The notes under the pieces were generated by a model. That model did no database searches, had not been told where the DNA came from, and saw only the letters and a program-made list of their open reading frames with translations. Shown piece after piece: positions 8,720 through 9,152 of a stretch of DNA of 9,152 nucleotides (positions are counted from its first letter, which is position 1; every line of letters begins with the position of its first letter). The stretch comes from DASWVC01 sp036401335 (GTDB lineage Bacteria; Verrucomicrobiota; Verrucomicrobiia; Chthoniobacterales; JAFAMB01). Location: NCBI GenBank assembly GCA_036401335.1, contig DASWVC010000222.1, positions 1 to 9,152 of the forward strand, in the 5' to 3' direction. Both the position numbers and the translations under genes were made by a program.

Positions 8720-9152
8720 TTCCCTTTTATGATCGCCCTCCAGGACTTGCAGGCGGCATTTACGATGCTCACCGGATTTCGCGGCCGCACGAGCATTGGC
8801 TCAGGAAAAGGTGGATGCGGAAGGTTGAACCTACGTGCACGGGTACCGATCGGCTTTACACTGCCCTGGCCGACCGTGCAATCCGCGTGATTTAGCGAAT
8901 GGCGAAGCGCTCGATTGTGCGTTGATTCGATGCGGTCACGGACTATAGTTTTGCTGGCTCGAAGACCGGGTGTTGTGCCCCCCGTTCTGCCTCCACCGGC
9001 ACTTGCCTTTGACCTTTAAAAAGAAGCCGGGCAGCCGGAAAGCTGTGGGGTGGTGGTGGAACGATCATCAGCAACCGCTTGGGCGTGATCGGGTACACGG
9101 AATGCTGGAGTGAACGGATGACGTGAGCCGGTTACGGCGTAACTTAGGTCAA
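8720..9152. other. Region without a recognised gene
   Basis: About 430 bases upstream of the arginase-fold gene carry no frame I can support. The arginase frame stays open to a stop at 8801-8803 without an ATG, GTG or TTG above 8719. A minus-strand frame of about 60 codons (roughly 9120 to 8943) has no recognised product. The region presumably holds the arginase-fold gene's promoter. No tRNA, repeat array or mobile element was seen. Confidence 0.4.

Noticed and set aside
8521..8895. Plus-strand frame of 124 codons at the right side
   Set aside because: Most of it is antisense to the arginase-fold gene and the rest has no family-like features.
8943..9120. Minus-strand frame of about 60 codons near the right edge
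   Set aside because: Pro-rich and basic with no recognised motif and no ribosome site; too short to support.

Overview
The window is GC-rich bacterial DNA with genes on both strands, short or overlapping junctions and few clear Shine-Dalgarno sites. The gene types (membrane-fused sensor kinase, PIG-L deacetylase, FemAB-like acyltransferase, arginase-fold protein) suggest a soil or freshwater Gram-negative bacterium. Verrucomicrobiota or a similar phylum is my guess; there is no rRNA or other marker gene here to prove it.

Left part (1-3089, all minus strand). A very long open frame enters from 2465 and runs off the left edge. Its first ~465 residues are a complete APC-superfamily amino-acid permease. 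With no stop codon it then continues into two more membrane helices, a HAMP domain, a PAS domain and the phospho-acceptor helix of a histidine kinase. It is a one-piece permease-sensor kinase, resembling in architecture the SLC5-kinase CbrA but with a different transporter family. Just upstream on the same strand is a single-domain response regulator (2655-3089), its likely partner. The gap between them (2466-2654) holds overlapping GC-rich hairpins. A (GGCC)4 tract lies at the permease/sensor junction.

Middle part (3269-7681). This holds a PIG-L-type Zn deacetylase (minus), a FemAB/BioF2-like GNAT acyltransferase (plus), a three-His-box membrane desaturase/hydroxylase (minus) and a translationally coupled pair of small four-helix EamA/SMR-type transporters (plus). 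Deacetylase, acyltransferase, lipid desaturase and a small-DMT pair together look like envelope lipid or glycolipid tailoring. That is inference from family membership only.

Right part (7682-9152). An AT-rich imperfect inverted repeat of about 126 bp fills the gap between the convergent transporter pair and a divergent arginase-fold gene (7823-8719, minus). That protein keeps all the manganese-ligand positions of arginase but lacks the usual substrate-side motifs. From 8720 to the end I see no convincing gene.

The most novel item is the APC permease-HAMP-PAS-histidine kinase fusion with its adjacent receiver protein, a candidate transporter-coupled nutrient sensor.
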